A stretch of 23,882 nt of DNA from a virus: the IMG/VR virus record IMGVR_UViG_3300006753_000075, positions 1 to 23,882 of that record, one strand, 5' to 3'. The translations under genes and the position numbers were made by a program. Positions 1 through 6,234 of this stretch are shown piece by piece. The notes under the pieces were generated by a model, which ran no database searches, had not been told where the DNA came from, and saw nothing but the letters and a program-made list of their open reading frames with translations. Positions within the stretch are counted from its first letter, which is position 1; each line of letters begins with the position of its first letter.

Positions 1-249
1 AGGCTTTCCACAATACATACATGGGTCACTATCACTTGATGCGCCATAATGATAGTATTTCTTCTGTATGTCAGCTAAAAAGCCTCTAGCAGTAAAATAC
101 CATTGAAATATCATATGTAATTCACCAGTAGGGCTATAGTTATATATCTGTTTGCCAGTCTTGAGTCGTTTATTAAGTATGCGAGCTTCAAGAATCACCT
201 CGCACATTCTGGCAAGTGATACTGTTTCTTCTTCAATTACTTGGCTCAT
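1..249 (-). CDS. Unknown protein, partial (cut by window edge)
   Basis: An open leftward frame of 83 codons starts at ATG 249 and runs off the left edge without a stop. A good ribosome site (AAGGAAGG) lies about 9 bases before the ATG. The visible part is helical and basic in the middle, and ends in a CMYCGKP motif close to the edge. That CxxC could be the first half of a zinc-binding site whose partner lies outside the window. It is the most distal visible member of a leftward group of small genes. I do not recognise the family. Being cut, its true length is unknown. Confidence 0.7.
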   Translation of the reverse strand, partial: MSQVIEEETVSLARMCEVILEARILNKRLKTGKQIYNYSPTGELHMIFQWYFTARGFLADIQKKYYHYGASSDSDPCMYCGKP

Positions 250-327
250 TATCAATTTATCCTTCCTTAGTAAAAGTGTTGAACAACCTAACCATACGCC
301 TGAAAATATAGCCTGGAGAGTAATATA

Positions 328-383
328 AACTAGTGTCATTTTTCCTTATATATATCTCTTATAAGGGAAATTTGACACTAGTT
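328..383. terminator. Long inverted repeat, probable terminator or operator
   Basis: Arms aactagtgtca (328-338) and tgacactagtt (373-383) are perfect complements. A further stretch inside them (ccttata against tataagg) also pairs. The right arm overlaps the stop codon of the small leftward gene 378-482, so on the leftward transcript this hairpin forms directly at the end of that gene. The leftward side is followed by A/T-rich sequence but not a clean T run, so an operator role is also possible. Confidence 0.5.
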
Positions 384-482
384 GGCTAGATGCCCTTCTG
401 ATTGTTTTTCATGAAATACGCCGCGCCGTCTGAAATACTCTTCAAACTTACCTAACCAGCCCAATAGTCTAAACATCTTCAT
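378..482 (-). CDS. Small basic protein, 34 aa, unknown
   Basis: A short leftward gene starts at ATG 482, five bases after an AAGGGGA ribosome site, the same style of site as the two neighbouring leftward genes. The product begins MKMFRLLGWLGKFEEYFRRR and is amphipathic with a basic centre. It could form one helix at a membrane or on nucleic acid, but this is a guess. The stop codon is inside the inverted repeat 328-383. The ribosome site and position between like-oriented genes are the only support. Confidence 0.45.
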   Translation of the reverse strand: MKMFRLLGWLGKFEEYFRRRGVFHEKQSEGHLAN

Positions 483-519
483 ATCCCCTTATCTCACTCC
501 TTCATATTTGATTAGATTA

Positions 520-1011
520 CTATATCCCCATTACCTTATCATAACCATCCTTATCAATCCAAGTATGACCACCATTCCACATTTCAGCTAACTTCGTTAC
601 ACTTTCTTTCTTGATGCCATAGTAATCATAAACTTGTTGCTTATCCATTGGTACTAAATCACCACTAATCAACTCTCTACAGAACATCTGTACTATGCTA
701 TATATCGCCTTTAGTCCTTCCTTTGGCGGTACTTCCCATATACGATTGGCTATCTCTTGCTTGCCAGAACCTTTACTACGTTTCTTCTGTGCCATCTTTG
801 GTAATGTTGTCGAAGGTAGATACTGACCACCTTTATAATGCTCACCATTCATTCCAATTTCACCACCAACCTTAGCTCTAGTCTTCTCAGCTTCTTTTCT
901 CTCAGCTATTTCTATCATCTTAGCATCAACACAAGGAATACATACTGGAAAGTTTTCAGAAGATAGTGGTTCTATATTATCTGTGTTTGCTTTACATATT
1001 ATACAAGTCAT
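520..1011 (-). CDS. Unknown protein with paired CxxC motifs, 163 aa
   Basis: The gene starts at ATG 1011 behind AAGGGGG spaced six bases, a convincing leftward ribosome site. The N-terminus has CIIC at residues 3-6 and CIPC near residues 24-27, spaced like a four-cysteine zinc site. Residues about 45-85 are polar and lysine-rich. The C-terminal half (QQVYDYYGIKKESV, then W-rich GGHTWIDKDGY) looks globular and could hold a small helix-turn-helix. The zinc site is inferred from cysteine spacing only. No family is recognised. It belongs to the leftward early-type cluster and is separated from the next gene upstream by a GGGGC/GCCCC hairpin. Confidence 0.75.
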   Translation of the reverse strand: MTCIICKANTDNIEPLSSENFPVCIPCVDAKMIEIAERKEAEKTRAKVGGEIGMNGEHYKGGQYLPSTTLPKMAQKKRSKGSGKQEIANRIWEVPPKEGLKAIYSIVQMFCRELISGDLVPMDKQQVYDYYGIKKESVTKLAEMWNGGHTWIDKDGYDKVMGI

Positions 1012-1032
1012 TGAATTCCCCCTTATATAAGT

Positions 1033-1046
1033 GGGGCCGTAGCCCC
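1033..1046. terminator. Short GC hairpin between two leftward genes
   Basis: The sequence ggggc-cgta-gcccc forms a compact five-pair stem with a four-base loop in the gap between the genes at 520-1011 and 1060-1407. There is no T run, so it is more likely an mRNA-processing or stability hairpin, or a weak terminator. Such short G/C hairpins are common between phage genes. Confidence 0.4.
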
Positions 1047-1059
1047 GGTGGTGTGTTGT

Positions 1060-1407
1060 CTATTCTAGGACACAAAGCGAATCGAGTTTCAAGCCCTTAG
1101 TCGCCCATGTTCCTGCTTCATCTATCCAGAAATAAACCAAGCCACGCTCAACATTTACTGATACTATCGGGAACATCCCCCCTGCCTTTGTCGCTTGACT
1201 GGCATAACGAAAGAGGTTGCATTTTTTTTTCGGGGTGAAAAAATCATCATCTGACTTAAAAAGGTAAAAGCTAATATCCTTTGTGTTAGCAGTACCATAA
1301 AAAGTTTCGCCTGTATCTCTGTGGAGATATTCGCTATAGTCGGCCGAATGTTTTACTAGCTGATAGGGAATATCGCATTTGGTTGATTTGATTGGTAGAT
1401 AAGTCAT
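1060..1407 (-). CDS. Unknown protein, 115 aa
   Basis: The open frame reaches back to a GTG at 1437, but the better start is ATG 1407 (MTYLPIKSTK), which has GGAG seven bases upstream. The product is a small, mixed alpha/beta-looking soluble protein with aromatic patches (DISFYLFKSDDDFF, GLVYFWIDEAGTW). No signal peptide or membrane segment is visible. The gene lies 30 bases after the stop of the next leftward gene (1438-1743), with which it is probably co-transcribed from the promoter at 1796-1824. No family is recognised. Confidence 0.7.
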   Translation of the reverse strand: MTYLPIKSTKCDIPYQLVKHSADYSEYLHRDTGETFYGTANTKDISFYLFKSDDDFFTPKKKCNLFRYASQATKAGGMFPIVSVNVERGLVYFWIDEAGTWATKGLKLDSLCVLE

Positions 1408-1437
1408 GTTGTTTCTCCAAGAAGTTTGATATTTCAC

Positions 1438-1743
1438 CTAGGCCATATAATTAAAAAAAGCCTCTGTTTGACTAATATACGATTCTTTTATAACTATTTC
1501 TGCGTCTTCCTCTTCCAACCAAGAGCAAAATTGATCTAGGGCTACATAATCACGCCCTGCTTTCTCACCATAAAACTCAAACATGATTGGGCTATCTTGT
1601 CTGATGTATCCTGCATTATCATCAGCCCATTTTATTAAATCTTGTTTCGTAATATTATTTTTAGTATATCCTGTAACGGTAACAGTATTTTTATAACGCG
1701 TATCCTGAATACTTGTTAGTTCCATTTTAATGTTTATCTTCAT
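1438..1743 (-). CDS. Unknown acidic protein, 101 aa
   Basis: Starts at ATG 1743 with AAGGGG seven bases upstream. It is the first gene after the leftward promoter at 1796-1824. The protein opens with a strand-like MKINIKMELTSIQD segment, then KQDLIKWADDNAGYI, and has an acidic patch WLEEEDAEIV near residue 77. The pattern suggests a small alpha/beta fold of the kind seen among phage proteins made early in infection, some of which inhibit host enzymes. That role is a guess from position, size and acidity only. Confidence 0.7.
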   Translation of the reverse strand: MKINIKMELTSIQDTRYKNTVTVTGYTKNNITKQDLIKWADDNAGYIRQDSPIMFEFYGEKAGRDYVALDQFCSWLEEEDAEIVIKESYISQTEAFFNYMA

Positions 1744-1795
1744 TTTATTTCCCCTTAAAAAGTGTTAAGTAACTTGTGTTTCCTTCTCTATCTAT

Positions 1796-1824
1796 AGTAT
1801 ACAAGATTATACAGTAAATGTCAA
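1796..1824 (-). promoter_or_regulatory. Leftward sigma-70-type promoter
   Basis: On the minus strand TTGACA (1824-1819) and TATACT (1801-1796) are separated by exactly 17 bases. Transcription would start about 35-45 bases before the ATG of the gene 1438-1743. The same -10 hexamer and similar -35 boxes recur at 2432-2460 and 7892-7921, so these three look like one promoter class. Confidence 0.75.
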
Positions 1825-1897
1825 GGCTTTATATGGGAAAAAATAGGCTTTATGGAAAAAAACTTGATTTTTCTTGACATAAAAAAGGCTTGATAAT

Positions 1898-1969
1898 CCA
1901 AACCTTACCAAGCCATGCCGTACCAAACCTTACCAAACATTACCAAGCCACGCCGTACCTCACCGCACC
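1898..1969. repeat. Phased CCNNN pentamer repeat, 15 units
   Basis: Starting at 1898, CC occurs at every fifth base (1898, 1903, 1908 and so on to 1968); 14 of 15 positions are CC and one (1938) is CA. On the leftward transcript this reads GGNNN repeated. Within it a 19-base unit (taccaagccatgccgtacc) at 1906-1924 recurs at 1941-1959 with one change. It overlaps the last codons and stop of the small regulator gene 1960-2136 and lies upstream of the leftward promoter at 1796-1824. Confidence 0.8.
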
Positions 1970-2136
1970 TCTTTCGTATCTACCTCTTTCTTAACTAAAG
2001 CATCTCTTAACTGTCCAAGAGTTATATTTTTCGTAGCAGCCAAGACTTTAGCTGTATGAATCGTTGAAGGCAAAACGAATACTCCCCAACGAATACGATC
2101 CTCACCACTACTACTATTTCTCGCTTCATCTTTCAT
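1960..2136 (-). CDS. Small ribbon-helix-helix-like DNA-binding protein, 58 aa
   Basis: A leftward frame starts at ATG 2136, overlapping the end of the frame before it (ATG/TGA within ATGAAAGATGA). AAAGGAG lies about 10 bases upstream. After a polar start (residues 1-14) the product shows one strand (WGVFVLP, 17-23), a first helix (STIHTAKVLAATKN, 24-37) and a second helix (TLGQLRDALVKKE, 39-51). This is the layout of ribbon-helix-helix repressors and antitoxins, which bind DNA as dimers through the strand. No toxin partner is obvious. It may bind the palindromes of the nearby 73-bp element or the pentamer repeat. The fold is inferred from pattern, not from a database hit. Confidence 0.6.
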   Translation of the reverse strand: MKDEARNSSSGEDRIRWGVFVLPSTIHTAKVLAATKNITLGQLRDALVKKEVDTKEVR

Positions 2137-2344
2137 GTTCCATCACGCTCCTTTGTATGTTTAGTATTTTAACACATCCTGATGCTTGTATCTTCTTAAA
2201 CTGAGGAAGAGCCTTAGTTTTTACTGTCTGTAAAGCTTTTGCTTGCGATTTTTTAAGTTTATGATCTATCGCCACTTCTTTTACATCATTATCCATGTTG
2301 AGATAAGGCTTGAGATCATGCACAATAAACGATTGCCATTTCAC
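2126..2344 (-). CDS. Possible small winged-helix-like protein, start uncertain
   Basis: The open frame continues back through the 73-bp element but, with transcription from the promoter at 2432-2460, the first ordinary start codon in frame is GTG 2344 (VKWQSFIVHDLKPYL). No ribosome site is visible there, so a rarer start further upstream (around IKVEAAFLSLP) is possible. The 72-residue product is polar with ALQTVKTKALPQFKKIQASGC followed by a strand-like VKILNI, resembling a helix then wing. The gene lies directly downstream of the promoter/palindrome element and its end overlaps the start of the 58-aa regulator. Either a regulator or a decayed frame. Confidence 0.4.
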   Translation of the reverse strand: MKWQSFIVHDLKPYLNMDNDVKEVAIDHKLKKSQAKALQTVKTKALPQFKKIQASGCVKILNIQRSVMEHER

Positions 2345-2371
2345 TGTTCGTGGTAAAGATAAAAATGCAGC

Positions 2372-2444
2372 TTCAACTTTTATAACAAATTTGTTATAAA
2401 TATCATCTCGAGATGCTATATGTATATTTACAGTATACACAATA
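2372..2444. repeat. 73-bp exact repeat, copy 1, with nested palindromes
   Basis: Identical to 7832-7904. It contains a perfect 22-base palindrome (2379-2400, TTTATAACAA core), a 12-base palindrome catctcgagatg (2404-2415), and TGTATA/TATACA half sites around the -10 box of a leftward promoter. The layout (promoter -10, then two palindromes downstream of the start point) is that of an operator-controlled promoter. Confidence 0.9.
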
Positions 2445-2460
2445 ATACTAGAAATGTAAA
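2432..2460 (-). promoter_or_regulatory. Leftward promoter at repeat copy 1
   Basis: Minus-strand TTTACA (2460-2455) and TATACT (2437-2432) are 17 bases apart. The -10 box is inside the 73-bp repeat and the -35 box is outside it. It would drive the leftward genes 2126-2344 and 1960-2136. The two palindromes lie just downstream of the predicted start point, suggesting repression. Confidence 0.65.
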
Positions 2461-2504
2461 GGCAATATTTAATATATTCTGCAAGACGTTGCAGATGTTG
2501 AGGG

Positions 2505-2576
2505 ATGATCACACACGCTGTTCCTGTGATCATTCCTTTTTTTATGGCCATAGGAACAGCAGTTATGAGGAACAGC
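2505..2576 (+). promoter_or_regulatory. Competing hairpins before the replication ATPase start
   Basis: Hairpin 1 pairs atgatcaca (2505-2513) with tgtgatcat (2525-2533) and is followed by seven T (2537-2543), like a small terminator. The segment gctgttcct (2517-2525) can instead pair with aggaacagc at 2552-2560, or with a second identical aggaacagc at 2568-2576. The latter contains the AGGA ribosome site and ends directly at ATG 2577. The layout is that of an attenuator or translation switch. Whether the transcript begins upstream is not known. Confidence 0.45.
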
Positions 2577-4136
2577 ATGTCAGGTAATGAATCAGTACCA
2601 ATAGAGCAAAGGAAAGCAGCAGAAGCTCATTTACGAGACTATATAGCGACTGAGATAGGGTCTGAAGGCGAGCGAGTATGTCTTGATGCTTTAATGGGTG
2701 TGGTGTTCGATATACAGTCATTTGGGGCGCGCCAGCAATGGCGAGAAAAACTGTCTAAGCTTCCAGATGGTAAAGCAATACCTAAAGGACGTTTTGATTC
2801 TGAAGATAAACGTTTACAGATGATTGTTAAAGCTGGACTGAAAGAAGAGGAAAAACCTCAAGAGGAAGGGCCAACAATCAAAGCAATTCCATTTAAGTTA
2901 TTCGACAATGGAGTTATCATTGATCAAGTATTACAAGGTGGCAAGGTGAGATTCGCAGTTCTTACACAAGAGGATGGAGAGGTCACATACTTGGATCAGA
3001 TTCCAGATGAAGAAGGCGAAGTATTATATGTACCAGTCGAAAATGAGTTATGTCTTAAAGGTGATCCACCAGCAGTGCGACTACCTTCTAAAGCAGAGGA
3101 ATATAAAAGCCTTGCTGATTTATTAGCTGAGATTCGCACATTTATTAAGTACTATCTGGAAGTAGACGAGCTAAACCTCAAGTTGGGGTCTTATTATATT
3201 CTGCTATCATGGGTGTATGATAAGTTTCACAATTTGCCATATCTTAGAGCATTGGGTGATACTGGTACAGGAAAGAGTAGATTTCTGGATACTATTGGAT
3301 CATTAACCTATAAGCCATGCTTCGTCGCTGGCGCTGTTACACCAGCAGTAATATATCGAGTCATAGAGCTTTATGGTGGAAGTCTCATTATAGATGAGGC
3401 TGACTTTCGATCCAGCGATATTCATGATGAAATTGTTAAGATTCTGAACTGTGGGTTTCAACGTAGTTCGCCAGTAATCAGATCACAACCTACAGCTGAT
3501 GGATCATGGGAACCAGCGCCATTCTCTGTATTTTGTCCTAAGATATTAGCTACACGAAGGAAGTTTAAGGACGATGCTCTTGAGAATCGCATGTTTACTG
3601 TAGTTATGCGAGAGTGTGTGCGATCTGACATACCATACACATTGGATGATAACTTCTATGAATGGGCGCGGTCAATCCAGAATAAGCTTCTAATGTTCAG
3701 ATTGAGAAATTTGGCGAAGGTTAAAGCTCTCACAGATATGGAACTGAATGTGGATGCCAGACTTAAACAGATTACTATTCCAATGCTATCAATCATGGAA
3801 GAGGAAGATTTCAAGCAAGACCTAATGGATATTATCGAGACATATCAATCTGAGATTTTCGTAGATAGGTCTACCAGATGGGAAGCTGAAATTATCGCGG
3901 CCATACTTAAACTACATGATCAGAAGTCGACACAACAATTTACTATGAAAGAAATCGCTGAAGTAGTCAACGAAGAGCGAGAAACTGATGATAAGTTATC
4001 AGCGCGTAAGGTTGGATCAGTTGTTCGTAGAAGCCTATATCTAAAGGTATCTAAGCTTCGTAATGTTTATGGAATAGTGTGGGAGAATAACGAGAAGACC
4101 ATACTTGAATTAGCTAAAAGATACGATATTTTATAA
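2577..4136 (+). CDS. Phage replication-type P-loop ATPase, 519 aa
   Basis: Start chosen at ATG 2577 (MSGNES), five bases after GAGGA; an open frame extends further back without a better site. Walker A GDTGTGKS is at residues 227-234 and Walker B LIIDEAD around 270-276 (D273, E274). A later ILATRRKF and ALENRMF segment fits the sensor/arginine-finger region of AAA+ or superfamily 3-like ATPases found in phage and mobile-element primase-helicase proteins. The last 90 residues (EIIAAILKLHD, MKEIAEVVNEE) look like a winged helix for DNA binding. No primase catalytic motif is seen in the N-terminal 200 residues. The GTCGAC array begins one base after its stop codon, which supports a role in replication initiation. 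The helicase activity is inferred. Confidence 0.8.
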   Translation: MSGNESVPIEQRKAAEAHLRDYIATEIGSEGERVCLDALMGVVFDIQSFGARQQWREKLSKLPDGKAIPKGRFDSEDKRLQMIVKAGLKEEEKPQEEGPTIKAIPFKLFDNGVIIDQVLQGGKVRFAVLTQEDGEVTYLDQIPDEEGEVLYVPVENELCLKGDPPAVRLPSKAEEYKSLADLLAEIRTFIKYYLEVDELNLKLGSYYILLSWVYDKFHNLPYLRALGDTGTGKSRFLDTIGSLTYKPCFVAGAVTPAVIYRVIELYGGSLIIDEADFRSSDIHDEIVKILNCGFQRSSPVIRSQPTADGSWEPAPFSVFCPKILATRRKFKDDALENRMFTVVMRECVRSDIPYTLDDNFYEWARSIQNKLLMFRLRNLAKVKALTDMELNVDARLKQITIPMLSIMEEEDFKQDLMDIIETYQSEIFVDRSTRWEAEIIAAILKLHDQKSTQQFTMKEIAEVVNEERETDDKLSARKVGSVVRRSLYLKVSKLRNVYGIVWENNEKTILELAKRYDIL

Positions 4137-4181
4137 TGTCGACGTTGTCGGCGTTGTCGACGTTGTCGACGTTGTCGACGT
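4137..4181. repeat. Five tandem 9-bp iterons (tgtcgacgt)
   Basis: Units begin at 4137, 4146, 4155, 4164 and 4173. Four are exact and the second has tgtcggcgt. The array starts immediately after the ATPase stop codon and is followed by an A/T-rich segment with eight T (4201-4208). Iterons next to a replication ATPase and an A/T-rich stretch are typical of initiator-dependent origins. Confidence 0.85.
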
Positions 4182-4229
4182 TATATGTGGAAAAAGGACA
4201 TTTTTTTTAGAGTATACATTAACGACACT

Positions 4230-4373
4230 ATCGACATATACTCATGGGCTTCTTACCTTTTCACCTAAAATAAGTCGACAATGTCGACATGAATCCATGA
4301 ACGTAAGTGATACCAATAGTTTATGTGGTCGACTTCTCGAAACCTTACAAGTCGACAATATCGACAAGTCGAC
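4230..4373. repeat. GTCGAC motif cluster, possible origin or operator
   Basis: GTCGAC occurs at 4274, 4283, 4328, 4351 and 4368, with ATCGAC variants at 4230 and 4360. The one at 4281-4290 is a 10-base palindrome (atgtcgacat). The triple 4351/4360/4368 has 9- then 8-base steps, the same geometry as the triple at 4773/4782/4790. It ends 15 bases before the ATG of the gene 4389-4631, so it could also act as its operator. Confidence 0.75.
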
Positions 4374-4388
4374 ACATAGAGATTAACA

Positions 4389-4631
4389 ATGGAATATCTA
4401 TCAATAACACCAATAGAATTTAAGGATATTATCTCAGTATTCGCAGAACGTGATATTGAGATTATGCATTCTGTTCAAGATGGCGAGGTCAGAATCTACT
4501 CTCATATTGATGAAGTCGAGCATATTTTATGGTCTGCGCGTGTAGTTGATGGGCTGGAAGCGATATTTTCGCCTAAAATGGCTGTGGATGCAGCATTGAT
4601 AGGGGCTAAGACTGATTCTAGCACATTGTAA
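4389..4631 (+). CDS. Unknown small acidic protein, 80 aa
   Basis: Starts at ATG 4389 with only a weak purine stretch (tagaga) upstream. The product begins MEYLSITPIEFKDIISVFAE and is acidic throughout, with a predicted helix, strand (DGEVRIYSH) and helix. No cysteines, membrane segments or known motifs are present. It lies between two GTCGAC clusters, so it may be controlled by whatever binds them. No family recognised. Confidence 0.6.
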   Translation: MEYLSITPIEFKDIISVFAERDIEIMHSVQDGEVRIYSHIDEVEHILWSARVVDGLEAIFSPKMAVDAALIGAKTDSSTL

Positions 4632-4647
4632 CAGTTGTTAAGGGGGA

Positions 4648-4815
4648 TTGGATTCAGAGCATAATTATTATGCAGACCAACGAGGAAAGTGGTCTAAACG
4701 TAGTGAAATCAATACTCTACAGCGATTAAGGCGTTGCGAAATTGGTACACATAACCTTTATTATGGGGCATTGTCGACAACGTCGACAAGTCGACATGAA
4801 ATGAAAATGAGGTGA
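4648..4815 (+). CDS. Possible small protein, TTG start, 55 aa
   Basis: A frame from TTG 4648 (LDSEHNYYADQRGKW) runs to TGA 4815, five bases before the next ATG. AAGGGGG precedes the TTG but the spacing of one to two bases is too tight. The first 40 residues look protein-like (KWSKRSEINTLQRLRRCEIG), while the end is encoded by the GTCGAC triple (LSTTSTSR). It may be the remains of a longer gene. Low confidence. Confidence 0.3.
   Translation: MDSEHNYYADQRGKWSKRSEINTLQRLRRCEIGTHNLYYGALSTTSTSRHEMKMR
4773..4795. repeat. GTCGAC triple upstream of the next gene
   Basis: GTCGAC at 4773, 4782 and 4790 repeats the 9+8 spacing of 4351/4360/4368. The first is in the 10-base palindrome ttgtcgacaa (4771-4780). 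The cluster is 25 bases before ATG 4820. Confidence 0.75.
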
Positions 4816-4819
4816 TAAC

Positions 4820-5014
4820 ATGGAACATGAATATCCAATAAACAATCAGGAACAGCTTGAATTGTTTCACGCTTGCCTACTCGAAGTCGTTACAGAAAAC
4901 ACTATAATAGGGTACGACGCAAGGATACATGTGGCAACGGCGCTCTTTCAGTATAGAATACAGTGCATAAAAAAGTTGGAGGTGATAACGTATGATGAGC
5001 AAGAAAGAAGTTGA
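4820..5014 (+). CDS. Unknown small protein, 64 aa
   Basis: Starts at ATG 4820, after GAGGTGATAAC, a strong match to the canonical ribosome site. The product (MEHEYPINNQEQLELFHACL) is acidic and mostly helical with a hydrophobic core segment VATALFQYRIQCIKKL. Its last codons overlap the start of the coiled-coil gene at 4992, whose ribosome site (GGAGGTGATAAC) lies inside this gene, suggesting coupled translation. No family recognised. Confidence 0.7.
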   Translation: MEHEYPINNQEQLELFHACLLEVVTENTIIGYDARIHVATALFQYRIQCIKKLEVITYDEQERS

Positions 5015-5519
5015 GAGCCAGATTGACCAGGTACAGAAAGATATTGCTGATTCAGGTACTCAGATTGAATCTCTCACAACTGAGCTTGAAGAATTGAGCT
5101 ACAAGGCCATAGAAAGCGTAGACGGTGCTAAGGCTATACAAGATCAGCGGCACGACATACAGGCTACTATTGAGGCTACTACGGGCTTTAAGGTTGCGCG
5201 GGAAGAACGACTTGAGGTACTAAAAAATATTTTATCCAGACATAACGCCAGAAGCGCGGTCAAAGACTGGGAAAGAAATTGTAAGCGCGTTATTGAATTG
5301 ATGGAACAACAGAATAATCGCGTTGAGGAGGTCATGAGACTTCGCTCTGAGATAGACGACATTAGAGGAAAAATGGACGTTTCAAAGGCGATCAAAAAGA
5401 CAGTTTATTGGAATGAACGAACTGTCTTTATGCCAAATGCGCCTTGGAACTTATTGACACAACTGGATGGTAAACGATACTTGATACAGATTTCAGGCAA
5501 GTTAAGAGATCGGCCATAG
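4992..5519 (+). CDS. Coiled-coil protein, 175 aa, unknown
   Basis: Starts at ATG 4992 (MMSKKEVESQ) behind GGAGGTGATAACGT. A second ATG follows at once. Residues about 3-40 and 60-130 are heptad-like with E/K/Q and regularly spaced I/L/V, giving a long coiled coil (for example IESLTTELEELSYKAI). The last 40 residues (VYWNERTVFMPNAPWNLLTQ) are globular with tryptophans. It is the last gene of the replication-side group and ends just before a hairpin at 5535-5557. It could be a structural partner of the ATPase or a small scaffold, but nothing shows which. Confidence 0.75.
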   Translation: MMSKKEVESQIDQVQKDIADSGTQIESLTTELEELSYKAIESVDGAKAIQDQRHDIQATIEATTGFKVAREERLEVLKNILSRHNARSAVKDWERNCKRVIELMEQQNNRVEEVMRLRSEIDDIRGKMDVSKAIKKTVYWNERTVFMPNAPWNLLTQLDGKRYLIQISGKLRDRP

Positions 5520-5534
5520 TCTATCTGGGTAGAT

Positions 5535-5557
5535 AACCTGTAAATTACTTACAGGTT
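5535..5557. terminator. Hairpin between convergent transcripts
   Basis: aacctgtaa (5535-5543) pairs perfectly with ttacaggtt (5549-5557) across a five-base loop. It lies between the stop of the rightward coiled-coil gene and the end of a leftward remnant, so it may end both transcripts. There is no clear T run. Confidence 0.5.
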
Positions 5558-5889
5558 AAGAAGTGCAAAGATTCTTTCCAGTATGGTTGGGTATGATAAT
5601 ATAAAAGATTCTTCATAAAGCTTAATGGAAATTGTCCATAATAATCATTCCCCACATCAGCTTTCGATTGATTCCAAATATTATATATATTTGGCTCAAA
5701 ATCTTTGTTCTCCAATAAAAAGTCTAAATCAGCCTCGAAAAGTTCTTCATTATTGGTTTCTCTAATGTTTAGAAAAAGCAATAAAAATTGTTTTTTGAAG
5801 TCCGAAATTGGGGAATTATTTTTATACCCAAACTCTTTAGCAATATCTTTTTGTTTCTTTAATTGAATACTGCTAACACTGTTAGCACT
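5545..5889 (-). pseudogene. Remnant of HTH/DNA methyltransferase-type gene, copy 1
   Basis: A leftward frame of 114 sense codons has no ATG or GTG near its beginning; a TAA stop lies at 5892-5890. It contains KKQKDIAKEFG (helix-turn-helix-like), an acidic DFLLENKDFEP, IYNIWNQSKA, and LSFMKNLLYYHTQPY. The last two segments resemble the part of ParB/HTH-linked DNA methyltransferases that directly precedes the SAM-binding DPFAGGG motif. Here the frame leaves that pattern and stops after WKESLHFLTCK. A diverged second copy is at 7516-7767, sharing 30-odd identical bases around KKQKDIAKEFG. The family match is from memory of motifs. Both a lost start and a lost catalytic end point to a pseudogene. 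Confidence 0.6.
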
Positions 5890-5918
5890 TTATAAAACTG
5901 TTAGGAATCCTGACAGTT
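5871..5918. promoter_or_regulatory. Two adjacent palindromes with TGTTAG half sites
   Basis: tgctaaca-c-tgttagca (5871-5887) is a perfect palindrome around one base. aactgttagga-a-tcctgacagtt (5896-5918) is a palindrome with one G/T mismatch. Both carry ctgttag half sites and lie at the front of the leftward remnant 5545-5889. They look like operators, or a hairpin. Confidence 0.5.
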
Positions 5919-6137
5919 CCACATAATTATGAGAAAGTGATATTGGTTGAGCGCGTCATCTTTATGCTCAACTATCTCTTTACATATCTGAATAACGCGC
6001 TTGTTTCGTTTAAGCTTCGTTATCTCCTCAAAGTGTCGCTCCTTAAAATCTTGAGCATGTTCAATTTTTTGTTGAGCATACCAAATTTGTAGATATTGAG
6101 CAGAGTTAGTAAGTTGCTCAATATCCCAATGGCAAAT
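5901..6137 (-). pseudogene. Leftward gene fragment without start
   Basis: A frame of 78 codons reads as a convincing helical, charged protein (YAQQKIEHAQDFKERHFEE, KEIVEHKDDALNQYHF) but has no normal start codon and is preceded by in-frame stops. A frame shifted relative to it starts at ATG 6187 (MDIGKYLIPIVWTN, hydrophobic, GAGG ten bases upstream) and could be its original N-terminus. This suggests a frameshifted, decayed gene. It ends in MWNCQDS, and the leftward gene 7516-7767 begins MWRC, a resemblance that may be chance. Confidence 0.3.
6092..6125. repeat. 11-bp inverted repeat
   Basis: gatattgagca (6092-6102) and tgctcaatatc (6115-6125) are perfect complements separated by 12 bases. 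TTGAGC or GCTCAA occurs about six times between 5944 and 6121, partly explained by Ala-Gln codons in the leftward fragment. Function unknown. Confidence 0.6.
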
Positions 6138-6234
6138 TCAGTGATATTAGTCCATACTATTGGTATCAGGTACTTGCCTATGTCCATTGTAGGGCAACCT
6201 CGAAGGTCATTATTGACGCAATATGGGAATTGAT

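Noticed and set aside
1874-1902. Rightward promoter from TTGACA at 1874
   Set aside because: No acceptable -10 box at 16-18 bases, and no rightward gene follows before 2577.
4137-4795. GTCGAC clusters as a CRISPR array
   Set aside because: Units are 9 bp with no spacers of constant length; they are iteron- or operator-like.
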